A stretch of DNA of 64,000 bases from Stropharia rugosoannulata (Eukaryota; Basidiomycota; Agaricomycetes; Agaricales; Strophariaceae): positions 930,001 through 994,000 of the forward strand of contig JANCIK010000011.1 of NCBI GenBank assembly GCA_028532985.1, read 5' to 3'. The stretch's first letter is position 1, and every line of letters begins with the position of its first letter. This document shows, piece by piece, positions 47,441-59,112 of this stretch. The translations under genes were made by a program, and so were the position numbers. The notes beneath the pieces are model-generated. The model was not told the DNA's origin. It made no database searches and saw only the letters and a program-made list of their open reading frames with translations.

Positions 47441-49950
47441 ACTGCTGCCTTTGGTGTAGACAGCGCCTCACATCTGACGGGAAAGTCCGCTTTGAAATTC
47501 TCCGGTTCGCACTCCGCGGCGGGCCGCAAGACAAGCGGCACCAAGACGGGCGTTCTTACTCACACTCAAGTCGTTGGAAGACATCGCAGGCGCAATCAAG
47601 CATTGCGGGTCGCCAGTCTGACCCTCCAACGCAAGTACATTCTGAACCAAGCAACCTCACATGTCACATCTTGACCGCGCCCCCTGCACCCTGCTCCACT
47701 AAAACTGCAAAACATTATATGTTGTAGTGTATGTTCACCGCCGCCATTAAACACTTCGTACGGCCCTCCAACCAACGGTATCGAGTTGCATGGACGGCTC
47801 TCTCAGTGTAATCCCCCATCCGACGCCTCGTCGATTGTGGTCAACCCGCCTCGGCAATGTATGATGAGCGCTTGAGCGAGTCCTCTCACATGTGCGTCCC
47901 CTCGACTTTCTTTTAGCTCTTCTGCTCGCGTTCACTGGCACCCATCACTCAAGTTGGGCCACGTTCAACAACTGGAATCTGGTACGGTGTACCCTGTGCA
48001 AACGTTGGCACAGTGCATACCCATGTACGCAGTACGTCGTCATCAGTCTGTATTCTCTGGCTTGCCCCTGGCGGCCGAATAAAAGCAGGCCCAGGCCCGG
48101 GCGTATACCTGAGCGCTTGAGTGTTTAAGCACACGTATACCCTCCCATCGGTACATCCCACACTTTTGTTAGTGTACACCGAGTACACCAATCCGGCGTA
48201 TGCTTTTTGGCGCGTCCCCGAGCCTCTTCTAGCCTACGTGTCTCTGGCCATCTTCGCATTGTACGTCCCTCATGGCCTCTCTTTCGTACGCTCTGTCCGC
48301 CCGCCGTCTGTACGGTGTGCACCTCCCACTATCTGTTGACCATTCTACTTTCCGTCATCCCCCAGATCCTCCACCTGCCCAGCGTCGCGTCTCCCGCTCC
48401 GTCGATTTTTGCCCTCAAGCAGCGTCCCTTCATTTGCATCACTTCGACGCGCTTGAGCTCGCTCACACGGCCACTTCACACTCCCCGGCCTTACCCATCC
48501 CGAACCCAAGTTCACCTTATACAGGGCACGCACCAATCCCGGGCGCTCGTGTGCTTCAGTTCCGTGGGGTCCCGTAAGTACCTCCCTGCAACCAGCCCGC
48601 GTACACCTACGCTGATTACCCCAGGCGCTCAATTATATCAAGTTCATCGGCTACCAGACGCAAGCAGGACCTGGGAGTTGGGAATACACGAGCCATATGC
48701 ATAAGCATCTACTCGGATACATATCCCCACCCGATGCTCGAGCCTCGAATACACCCTGCTGAATCCCCTTCGTCCCGTGCCGAACAAGGCTGCCCTTCGC
48801 GAACCCCGCGATGATTAAGTATAACAAGGCTACGTGGATTACCCCCACCCCGCCTCTCAGCTGTATGAAATCCGCCAGTTGACCCCGCAGATTTCGTTCC
48901 TTCGTTCGCACTTGCACAGCACTATCCACACGTAACGTACTTCCCCAACCCCGGGCCTTGAAGCACCCCGGCGGCGTGCCGCCCCTGCCCTTTGTCGATC
49001 CCGAACCGTGCCCTGCATTCCGCACTAGCTGACCACCACCGCACGTCGCCTGGTCGTCGCACGGCCCTCCCCTGCCGCACTCGTCTTCGCAGTGTTCATT
49101 CGTTCGCGCTTGTACTCATTTTAACCAGCCACTAATTATCCACACTATGCCGGGCCCGTGGTATGCATGTTCCCAAGCGCTCCCGAGGCATTTCCCTCTC
49201 CTTACTATCCCGGATCCGCTTTCAAACCCGCGGGTGAACACGCCCGCGTTCCGGCCGTGTCTCACAATGATGTCCCACAGACCCACAGTGCGAGACAGCC
49301 TCGCCTCACGTATGCGCCCGTCCGTAGGCGATTAATGAAGTATGCAACGGAACAGAAAGGCGGGACAGAGCTGTATGACACAGAAAGGACATGACATGAC
49401 ATGGAAGGGAAAGGAAAGGAATGGAGGTCTGAGTCACCCACACGAGCGTCAGGGAAGGGCAGACTGGAGCGTGCATGGAGGGATCGAAGCGTGCACTTCA
49501 GGAAAGGCATTGACAGGTCGTACAAGGGCTGCCGGGGCGTATACACGCATGTATGTGCGTAGAACGTTCAGGCAAAGCGAGGCTGGGTGTACAAGGGCCA
49601 ACTACTATCCAGGGCGGCGGGCAAATGGGCGACCAGCCACAAGCCCAAGGTACCAACGAAAACCTGACGAAAAACGAGCCAGGTAGGCACGCACGGGGAA
49701 CGGATTGATCGGGGACACTAGAGAGGCGCTCCGGAGGAACCGGGGGAAGTAGGCCTCTTCTCTGCGCGCGTGCCCGTTTTCCTCTCCCGCAGCCGTGACC
49801 CTACCCGAGATCGCGCGTATCAGCACTTGGACTGTGCCCTGCCTCACCGCTATGCAATACATTGCATGACGTCCGTACAGTGCGTTGCACGCGTCCGCAT
49901 TGAGTAGGGTTGGCGGGAGTTCAACGGCAGGATTTGCTTTCTGCATTTCG
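47441..49950. repeat. GC-rich repeat block, right palindrome arm (outer part)
   Basis: Inverted counterpart of 40990-44400 without the alpha-kinase element. Open frames of 95-165 codons on both strands are shadows of GC bias and shift between copies. The right end beyond about 49600 is unique. Confidence 0.7.
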
Positions 49951-51012
49951 CATACGCAAGTAGAAACGCGTGACTATGATGCTTACAAAGTTGTTCCCTG
50001 TCAGTCCCTAGGCCGAAGACCGGTCTGACTATGAGTGACTATGAGGACTGCGTCTCGTAAGGATTATATAATATATCATACTTATATGCTCTATTACTAC
50101 CCATATGCTCCCCGAGCTATTTTTTAATGATGAAAACCTTTCTAAACACTCTGACTAACTCTGGGGCATGGTAGTGCTTAATGTTTTCCTAAAAGGCGCT
50201 CTTAAATAAAATATATATTAAACTACATCTTTATGCGGCTTACAATATGCTACAGAGTGGTTTAGGCCACTTGCGGGAGCAAGGAAGACCAAGGACGCTC
50301 AGATGACTAAGCATAAAATCAGCCGTAAAGTATGGGAAACTCGATGGCACGTTAAATCTCTGCGAGAAGGTCCGGTCCCTCTATCGAGGTTCATAGAGGA
50401 GCCGGCAAGAGGCCGGTCATCGGTCTAGTCAGTCCCTATGCTTTCAGATGCTTCCCTGCAACACCCTCGATAAACTTGCCACCTCCTACTGGACTCAGGC
50501 TGGGTACAGACTTCAACTTCACTATTTTTTCCCCAGGATGCTCAAATCCAGTAGCAGTCATTTGTGTCTATTGTACAATATATATTGTCAAACAGGAAGA
50601 ATAAGTAGCTTACGGACTCTCTACGTACCAACGCCTAACTGAACAGTAACTTACTTTTATGACCCATGTGATCACGCCTCCGCCAAGCCTCCGCCCATTT
50701 CAGAATACTCTTCGCCTCAACATACCTCAGTTGTCTACGCTATCGCACGTATCGGCTGAGGTATGCTTTACTTACACTTATTTCACTTCGTGTACTTACT
50801 AAACCTTACTTACAGAGGCGCTAAAGTGCGCTTTATATACATGTCCTGTGCAAAACTCAAGCTATGCTTTTTAGACATGAGTATAGATCCTAACCAACTT
50901 TCCAATCACAATCTGCAAACAATAATTTTCAATAATTACAAGTTCCGCCTCGCTACGTTGCGGCTTAGGGCGTACACAGTAAACAAAGTAGTATGTAAGT
51001 AATGTTGTGAAG
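49951..51012. other. Intergenic sequence, nothing recognised
   Basis: AT-rich, with short frames only. No splice-supported coding region or element ends were found. Confidence 0.4.
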
Positions 51013-52336
51013 TATGGGCGTCCGTTTGCACATTTAATATCACATAAGAAATTGGAGATTTTCTTTCCCTTATATTTGTTAGTCTGGTCCGCATTATTGA
51101 ATAAATGGTGCGCATTTCAAAGTTTGTAATGCGCATCATTCAAACACGGTCCGCATTTCAAAATATGCAATGCGCACAAAGCAAATATGGTCCGCATTTC
51201 AAAATGTGTAGTGCGCACAACTCGTTGAATAGCCCGCATATGTGGGAATGATGCGCATTACAATGTGCCAACGCCGCATTTCAAAGAAAATCATTAAAGG
51301 CCGCAACATTGAGCACCATGCCGCTCTATGCCGAGAGCGGCATCTGGCCGAAATCGGATCAATGGCGAGCAAACGGCACTGATGACAGGTCTACTCCGCT
51401 GGCATGCAATGTTCCCATGGGTCTATTGAGACAGGGACTGTATGTATGCTCTCAATAGTGCATTGAGTACCCCTGGAGTTTAATCTTAAATCAGTGGTGA
51501 TCTCTTGTTTCTGGTGTAGAAGCAATTGCATACCCAAGTTAAACAAGGGTATTAGGCCCCCGGGTTCAGGTACAGACTCTAGTACATATCTAATGACATT
51601 TCAATTTGCTTCCAGCTGAGCGGCATAAGACCAATATTTTACAAGAGCACATGAATAGATAAAGGAGTATTTAATATACACGGATGACTAGGATGTCAGA
51701 GCACCCCTGCTATGTGGATGTCTTAGAAGAGTCAATGCACCTGCACTTCATGCAGATCCATGGGAACCTGTGAACATCTGTGTAATTGTGCTCCTATCTC
51801 GGCAGTGAAGAACTAATATTATCTATAAATTAAATAGTAGGTACTTTAGATATTTGAATAATTAATAGTGGTTTATGATAGAGGACCCCTGCACTGTGGA
51901 CTTGTGGAAGAATGCTCGACGCAGATGCACTGAGTACAAATCCGTGGGAACATGTAAAGCAGGCGGAGTTGATACAGTGGGCCAGCCATTGATCCAATCT
52001 CGGCAAGATGCCGTGGCACGGCACACCGATATGTGTTGCGGGCTTAATGCTTTCGTTTGAAATGCGGCATGCGTACATTGACTTTTGATAATAATGCGCA
52101 CTTATTTCAATTGTGCGGACCATTTATTAAGTTATGCGCACCAAAATCTTAACAATGCGCACAGTTTTTAATTATGCGCACTGAATCTTCAGTTGTGCGG
52201 ACCATTTTAACAAGTGTGCGCATTGTGTAATTTGTTGCGGGTGTCCAAGTCAATGAAATGCGGCATAATTTTATTTGTAATGCGCCTTAGGCACGTTTTT
52301 TAAATGTGATAATAAATGTGCAAACGGACGCCCATA
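51013..52336. mobile_element. 1.32 kb TIR element with TGCGCA subterminal repeats
   Basis: Tips TATGGGCGTCCGTTTGCAC...GTGCAAACGGACGCCCATA, inverted repeat about 33 bases with one mismatch. For about 200 bases inside each end, motifs TGCGCA(C/T) and GGTCCGCATTTCAAA recur, in inverted sense at the two ends, as expected of transposase-binding subterminal arrays. The interior contains a diverged direct repeat (about 51695-51780 and 51885-51965) and no transposase. No clear target duplication is visible. Confidence 0.85.
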
Positions 52337-52369
52337 TACGTGACTACCATCTAGAGTTGATGAGATACG

Positions 52370-52860
52370 AATGACACAGAAAAGTCTGTTTGCGAGGATA
52401 TTTATAGTATTAACTACTGTCACAACTATTTCGAGCAAGCGCCATAATGATGGCATGTTCAGGATATATCTCAGGTCTGTTTTCTTCTATGATTATCATT
52501 ATCTACACCACGAAATAGTCACACTTTCCAGAGTTCTCCAAATCCAAAACCGCGGCCTGTGAGTCCCGGATAGATCTTTGAGTGACCATTTTTAAAACCT
52601 CTGCCTTTTGTGCCCATGCATGATACATCAAAAACAATGGTATAATCCGGGCGAAACTGATTTCTCACCTCGTCTCGCCTCACCTGTTTAATCTCACCTC
52701 CAAATCTTACCCACCCGCCGAGTCTCCATCTCACTCCCAAATCTTATCTTACCCCTTACGCCGATATAAGCTTGAGGCGTGAGGCCGAAGTGAGGGAGAG
52801 GGTGGCATAGAATGTATAGGGTGACTTTAAGGTCAAATGCGCCTGACTTGCTATCAGTCT
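52370..52860. repeat. Diverged relic of the secreted-protein promoter flank
   Basis: Resembles 13380-13740 (CTCAGGTCTGTTTT, CTACnCCACGA, AGTTCTCC, CTCTGCCTTTTGTGC, GGATGTATAGGnTGAC-like blocks), but no signal peptide exon or cysteine-rich exon was found next to it. It is therefore a third, gene-less or decayed copy of the 12.4/16.8 kb duplication. Confidence 0.55.
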
Positions 52861-53599
52861 ACTATACACGATACTTTTACTCACTCACAGATCGGGTCAG
52901 GTTGTGTTGGTTAGAAAAACAAGCATTCAGGATCTCAGACGTGTTATGGTTCAAACAAAAGTAACCCGGGTAGCTCAAGAAAATGCAACACTCAGCTCAA
53001 GAAGGTAAACACAAAAAAGGTACAGCAACGCACAGTGCATTCGTATCGCCGCACACCGCATCTAAAATGCATCTGCATCAATGGGTACGGTCATGCCTTT
53101 CCCTCGCCCCCTTGATCATCACATGATCCTTTGAGGTTCTGTATTATTATGGGTAGACAAAGCCACGGTTTCGTACCTCAAGGTGTACATACCTTGATTC
53201 CCTTGACCTAAGTACGTACATAGAAGGTGTGTATTCGACGGTTGCCATGTACATGTCCCGCGCCGATCCGATCCCCACGTGGGGCCACCGGTTCCCGCGA
53301 CCAAGGCGCGTTCCCACGGATGTCAGCAGTGAGCACATCGCATTTGGAAAGGGAAGACTATATGTCGTCCGATTGATTACTACTATAATATATATTACTT
53401 ACCAACTACATACGCTGTAACGAAGGTGAGATGTCTGTAGCATGTCTAGAGCTACTACATATGATCTTTGAATACGAACATGAACCAGACATGAACATAT
53501 TGATAATCAATACGTAGTATTAAAGCGTGAACGGACTTAAAACATGTTCGAAAGACAATATACCAAGAAATACTATCTAATCATCGCAGAAGATATAGG
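52861..53599. other. Intergenic sequence, nothing recognised
   Basis: Only short, unsupported frames. Confidence 0.35.
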
Positions 53600-56150
53600 A
53601 AAGTGACCGCCCGTAATCATAGTCATCCATGCGTACTACGTAGACCCACGGCTTGTGAAGGGTATAATGGACGAGGACGGCGGGGAGTGAACGAGAAGTC
53701 GGAGTTCGGAGGGGGGACGGACAACGAGAAAGCAGACGTTAGGAGGGCACTACCACGAATGGCGCGACGAGATCGATCCATGGGGCGCGTAGGGCGCGTC
53801 AATGTTGTGATGAAGTTGACTTTGATCTCTGAGACAATCTACTTACTACGTTCTGAAGAAGCATTCGAAGGTGTACGGACGCTACGGGGCGCGTTAAACA
53901 GAACAACAACAACACGGCCGTCGTCTTTCTTACATTCCACGCTTACAGCGCTACAATTGATAATACGTACCCATCCCGCCGCCGCCGCCGGTCGTGCATG
54001 GTGCATGATGCGTGGTACGCGGGTGGTCAGTGATGGACCGGTCTTCCTTGTAATGGGTGAACCGGTGATGGGTGAGGATGTCCAGCTTACTCTATGTCCC
54101 CATTGCCTATTGTCCAATGTCCCCCCGAGCAGCCCATTCACACGTCGGAGCCGTCCGCGTGAGTACTTGAGCGCTTGAATTTGAGTTCTTGAGCCTCAGG
54201 CATGGGCACGGGCACAGGCACGGATGCGGGACGAACTTAGGCCCACAGTAACCAAACTCTCCTCTACGTAGACTCCAAACTCATACAAGTCCGTCCACGG
54301 TCCGGTCTGCGCACCCAATCTCCTGAACTCGCACGTTGCGCCTCGCAGGTCTTCAGCGCTTCATCTTTGCCCGGCGTGCCCCTCCCCATGTCTGTTCCTT
54401 TGCCCGTACCCATACCCGTACCCGTTCCTCTGCCCGTACCCCCGTACCCCTCGTATCCATGCCATTGCCCGTGACACCCGGATCGGACTGGTCCGCCCCA
54501 CGCTCTCCCCTGCGCACCCTTAACAATCCATTCGTCCAAATCTGCCCGCGCCTGCGCCCACTCCCCCTCTTTCACTTCTACAAGCTATGCATACCCGCTC
54601 TCTACTTTCACCTACCCGCCCCCCAACTCCCACCAACCCTATCCTATCTCACCTTAACCCATCCCGGTCCACATCCCCATGAATCCTGCGCCCTCCCGCC
54701 CTTGTGCGCTCTTCCTGGACAGTGAGCCCTATCGTTGCCGTCCGAGGTCCCACGTCTCACGCCCCGCTAGTCATTCCGGGGGCATACATTCATTGAACTG
54801 CCCTTAACACAGCGCCGCGAGATGGAGTGAGGGTGCGGTGACCGCTTGAACAAGATGAGAAGTGGACGGCGGACGGCGGGGAGGGCGGGGAGGGAAGCGG
54901 GCAGCGAGGGGGGGAAGGGAAGGGAGGAACTGACGAAGCGCATACATACATATGTGGATATGGGCGTGGGCGTATGCGCGCACACAGGACTAACGTCGAA
55001 CGATACAAGACACGCGGGCGCTTTCGTGCGTGGGAAAGAGGACAGGGCAGGAAACGGGATAGGAAAGGAAACGGGGGCGGCATGGGTAGCGAATCAACGC
55101 GGGAGCGAGACAGGGAATGTCGAATCCTTAAACGCGGCGCCAGCGAGGCCCGAGGCCGCGCGTGTGAGGGAGGTAAAGCAATGCCGGGAGGGACGTGCGC
55201 CGTGCTTCGTGCTACGTACACCAGCGGCGAGTGGGACGCACAACATAAGGCGGAGGTACACCCGATCGGATGACGGGCGCGTAAGGAAGAGGAAGGGCGG
55301 GACGCGTGCCTGGAGGCAGACCGAGGAAGGCGCTCCGGAGTCCGGGGTACGGTCGGTGCGGGCTCCATGCAGCATGCAGCATGCAGGACGGGGAGCGGAA
55401 CAGAGGGAGGGAACAGACCTTAAGTTCATGGCACGGAAAGGTAGGCCTGAGGACCGAGGACAGAAGTACGGAGCACGATTCACAAATCAGACGCGCCGGC
55501 CCACCAGTGCGGAACGGGCGACGTGCGGCTCGAAGGCTTGAAGTTGATACAGTCCCTTTCATTCAGGAAACGAGGGAGACGCGAGAGACGCGACGGGATG
55601 TTTCTTTGGTGTCCGTTACAATGCAAGGTACACGGGCACGGAGGCTGGGAGCGTGGTATGCTCTATGACTAAGCACGAGGAGGGAGAGGCGCAGAGGGCG
55701 GATGTGGGATTGGGTGCACACTTGCGTTGACGGTCCAGGGGGGAGGGGGAAAGGAATCGCTGCGTTTGGGCATACAGGTACAAGACGGGTGAACGCGGGC
55801 GTGGGATGGAGGCATGCTCTCGTTGTAGACCGTGTGAATGCCTGCACGAGCGGGGCGGGGCGGACTGCGCGCGCATGGGCACTGCAGCCGCCAGCGTTCG
55901 TTCTCGGGTGTGGGGATTCGGAAGGAGTGGTTGATGGAGTGACTGGCGTGGGTGGCGCGACCTGGACGGTTGGCGGTGTGACAGTGCGCTGGGATTAGGA
56001 AGAACGGAATGTGTTCATCGGACAGGAAGTGCCTGGAGGGACAGGGTCATGGTAGGGTGCGCGAAGGGGAGCACTCAGAACGTCCGACGGGCCGCGGCAT
56101 GGTGGCGGAGTACGAACCGGACTCGGACTTCAAGCCGCACGTCGCCTGCT
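53600..56150. repeat. GC-rich repeat block, second family
   Basis: Shares segments with 33501-34790 and, inverted, with 61430-61660 (55540-55745 against CCCTTTCATTCAGGAAAC, GTCCGTTACAATGCAAGG). It contains CCGTACCC-type short tandem runs (54395-54450). Frames of up to 231 codons on both strands overlap each other and are arginine/glycine- or proline-rich, so they are not called. Confidence 0.55.
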
Positions 56151-56850
56151 GAAATGAGTTCTATTTAGAACTCAAAATTTACAGATGCCACAACTTCTTC
56201 CCTCGCTAAGCAACGTGACATGACGCTAATTTGCGGAATAATGCTATGTGGAGGTGCTCGAGTATCTTCGAGTGCGCCCGCCGCCAGCGAGAGTGCTGAC
56301 AAAGCAGCTGCTCAGCAGCTGCTTTGTCAGCCGCGTGGTATTTTCGGCTTGGGCCCGGCAGCACTGGCCAGCTACCTTCACGCGCACGCGTCACTCGTGG
56401 TATATTCGAGCGCAGCGAGTGCCCCTTCAAGCTTCAGCTTCAGTGCTTATCCAATTCCTCTTCTTTCGAACAGACTTCAGTGTTTCCGTGAAAGCTGTGC
56501 ATATCCGTGCAATCGATGAGTCCGTGCAATCTATGGAAGGTCCGTGTAAATGAAGCCAAATCCTTGCAGTTTCCGTTGAGTTTCCGTGAAACACTGCACG
56601 GACGCGCACGGACTTTTCTGTAGGCCCTGTGGTGAGTTATAACAGTTTCAAGTTTAGAATTTTCAGAGCGCCCCATATACAAAAATCCAATGTCCTTTCG
56701 CATAATGTAATATAGTATCAAGCTGTCAAAAATCCAATCCCACACAACCTGCTTCTAGCCTACCTAATCGCCCTCTTCGTGTGTAGATTTTCCCCCTTGT
56801 GAGCCTGCTTTCCTGGTGATGAATACAATCAGCTAAACAACACTGACAAG

Positions 56851-57784
56851 CTACAGCTTGCAGCAATGAAGCATATCCACTTGCCTGCCCTTCTTAGTAC
56901 CACCAACCTTACCAATGCCAGCTAAAGTAGCACGGAGAAAGCCCGCTACAAGTGGCCAAGTGAATTTGCGCCTCGAGTCTACTACCTCTGCGGAGATTCC
57001 TGGACACCCATTGTCCGGTTGCAGCTCTGCGCCGACGTCTGAATCACGTTCAGTCGCACGATTCTCACCATGACGGCAAGTGTTTGTGCTTGTGCTTGTG
57101 CTTGTGCTTGTGCTTGTGCTTGTGACCTCCGATGTACACTCCGCCACGGTCTGATTCCCATCTCGGCCTGGATCACGGAAGCCTGTGTGACCCGTCAGAG
57201 GCCTGGTCTCCGGAATGCGTGACTAGAATGGGTGGCATATACAGAGAGGTTTATTATACCATAGTGAACGTAAAAAGCAAGCACAGAACACTCACATGAC
57301 ATTGACAGTATATAGTACTATATCCTGGACGGCATGCGGGGCAGGAGCACACGGCGTGGCAGTTGGCATAAATACATTGGCCTGAGGTATTTATACACTA
57401 GTAGTAGATCGGGCGTTAATAATATAAAACTATCATCCCATGCTCTGCAAACGGTGATACACACGTGCACAGAAGAGCACCGCGGTACATGCGGCGCAAA
57501 CTGGTCGGGCATTGTGTACTGCCTCCGGAACGGGGAGCCTGCATCTACATTGGCACTGTGAGTGTACAGAGACCACCACACGTTAATTATAATGACACCG
57601 TACCCTGCCCGCCGCTGCCAGTGTACAGCGATTCGTCAAAAATCACACCGTTATTGACGACAAAGTTTCCGCCGGTAATGATTATACCACTGCTATGGCA
57701 GAATATACCGCTCGATGGAGACATGGTTGGAGTTGGAGGAAGGTACTCCTTGGCTTTGTTTTTGGTGCTTGCGTTTGGCGCCAT
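56851..57784 (-). pseudogene. Cysteine-rich family copy V (most diverged, broken)
   Basis: Exons 57604..57784 (MAPNASTKNKAKEYL..., SGIIITGGNFVVNNG), 57465..57544 and from 57397 (CINTSGQCIYANCHAVCSCPAC) keep the family splice positions, though the second donor is GTGTGT. After the cysteine module an indel shifts the frame and stops it at 57254. The 3' part reopens in another frame (56851-57147) with a Ser-Thr repeat made by a CTTGTG hexamer array expanded relative to the other copies, and the tail WPLVAGFLRATLAGIG. It is flanked by different sequence from the other copies. Confidence 0.7.
57077..57123. repeat. CTTGTG hexanucleotide microsatellite in copy V
   Basis: About eight tandem copies of CTTGTG, coding for alternating Ser-Thr on the minus strand. 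Copies I-IV have only two or three units at this point (EVTSTST). Confidence 0.9.
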
Positions 57785-57868
57785 GGAATTAGTGATGTTC
57801 TAAAGAACCAAAGCTTCCTTATATACAGTGATCTATATTATAATACGGAGACAGTGTTTCTCACGAGT

Positions 57869-58020
57869 CAAACTCGCGAGCTGATTGGCTGTCAAACGGC
57901 CAAACTCGCGATCTGATTGGCTGCCAAAAGGCCAAACTCGCAAGCTGATTGGCTGGAAAATGGCCAATCTCGCGAGCTGATTGGCTAGAAAATGGCCAAT
58001 CTCGCACTCTCATTGGCTGG
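57869..58020 (-). promoter_or_regulatory. Five CCAAT boxes in a 32-base tandem array
   Basis: ATTGGCT, the complement of AGCCAAT, occurs at 57884, 57916, 57948, 57980 and 58012, exactly 32 bases apart, within repeats of the form AAACTCGCGAGCTGATTGGCTG. On the minus strand these are AGCCAATCAGC boxes about 100-230 bases upstream of the copy V start codon (57784). CCAAT boxes bind the HAP/NF-Y complex. The array could be a strong promoter or simply a minisatellite. Confidence 0.65.
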
Positions 58021-59086
58021 TACAACTTCCTTTTCCGTTACCTACCGCATCTGGCGTTCCTTGGGCGTTCCCCAACGTTGTCCAATGTCCAGTGCCTTGC
58101 TTTTGCAGAACCATCTAATCAACGGCAAACTCCTCTGCTACTACATTAAGTCTCTCGCCAATCTCTTGCACTAAGCTCGCATGCAACTCGCATGGTGACC
58201 TAGCTGACAATGCAAATCCCTCACGAGTGACGAGTCACACAGCCCCTCGCATTTGTCAAAATCTCTCGCGTCAAGTCTTTGAAGCATTTCATGTCTTTTG
58301 TGAGTATGGATCTACAGACAGCATTTTCTCTTTCTCCTATAACTTTAACTAGGGACTGTCAAGAGCGTCGTCAACAGTACTAACAACGGTACCAGTGATT
58401 TATGGGCCACGGCGCCGGAGTTTGTAGTATTTGACCTGCAACCCCATTCCAACTGCACACTCATTCGAGCCCTGTGGAATCCCTTACAGAGTTTACTTTA
58501 CTTCCTTCAAGCTTCCCTTCCGGGCCTACTTGCGAGCTCTCACACTCTTCTGTTACCCTACTACTGGACATAGGGTAAGTGCTGCTGGGCATATTTCCTC
58601 GGTAAACATCAATGTCATCAGCTTACTTTACCTCAGCAACCCAACGGTCAACCATTACTAAGACTCCGACGAAATGTTTTGTCACTCAGGCATCAACAAT
58701 TACAACCTAAACCTCCAAAATTCACATGCTGCACGCTCACCTGCGAACAGCTCTGTGGCAATATTGACAGACTGTTCAACCAGGGACATTGTGTTCCGAC
58801 TTCAGTACTCTGTTGCCTGTATCAAGTACAGCATACCCAGAAACTGGCACAAGCAAGGGAGCTCCGAGCTCTGCTCGGAGCGAGCGAGCTTCGGTATCTC
58901 TAACTTTAATTTCAAGCTACTTTGACTTCTAAGTTCTGATGTGCATTTACGCCTCATTACTTCAACAATGTGTCGTAGACCTTTTAGACAGACAAACAGC
59001 TTACAAGAATTTGTATATTTTTCTACTACAATCTTACCATCATTAAAGTGTTGTAATTGTGAATCTTGAAGCTCTGACTATTCAAA
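58021..59086. other. Probable body of a non-autonomous Helitron, no gene
   Basis: No Rep/helicase frame is present. Several short frames occur around 58430-58925. The 5' end (expected TC) cannot be fixed from this single copy. Confidence 0.35.
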
Positions 59087-59112
59087 CCGTGCGAAGCACG
59101 GGTCACTGCTAG
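59087..59112 (+). mobile_element. Helitron-type 3' terminus
   Basis: Hairpin CCGTGC-GAA-GCACGG (59087-59101), followed seven bases later by CTAG then T (59109-59113). A short GC-rich hairpin just upstream of a CTRR end next to T is the hallmark of Helitron 3' ends. Confidence 0.6.

Noticed and set aside
54790..55541. Overlapping frames of 231 (plus) and 192 (minus) codons
   Set aside because: GC-rich repeat sequence gives long frames on both strands at once; products are Arg/Gly- or Pro/Arg/Ser-rich without motifs, and frames are not kept in related blocks.
57869..58020. CRISPR-like regular repeat array
   Set aside because: Units are contiguous and degenerate without unique spacers, the host is eukaryotic, and the constant element is a CCAAT box.
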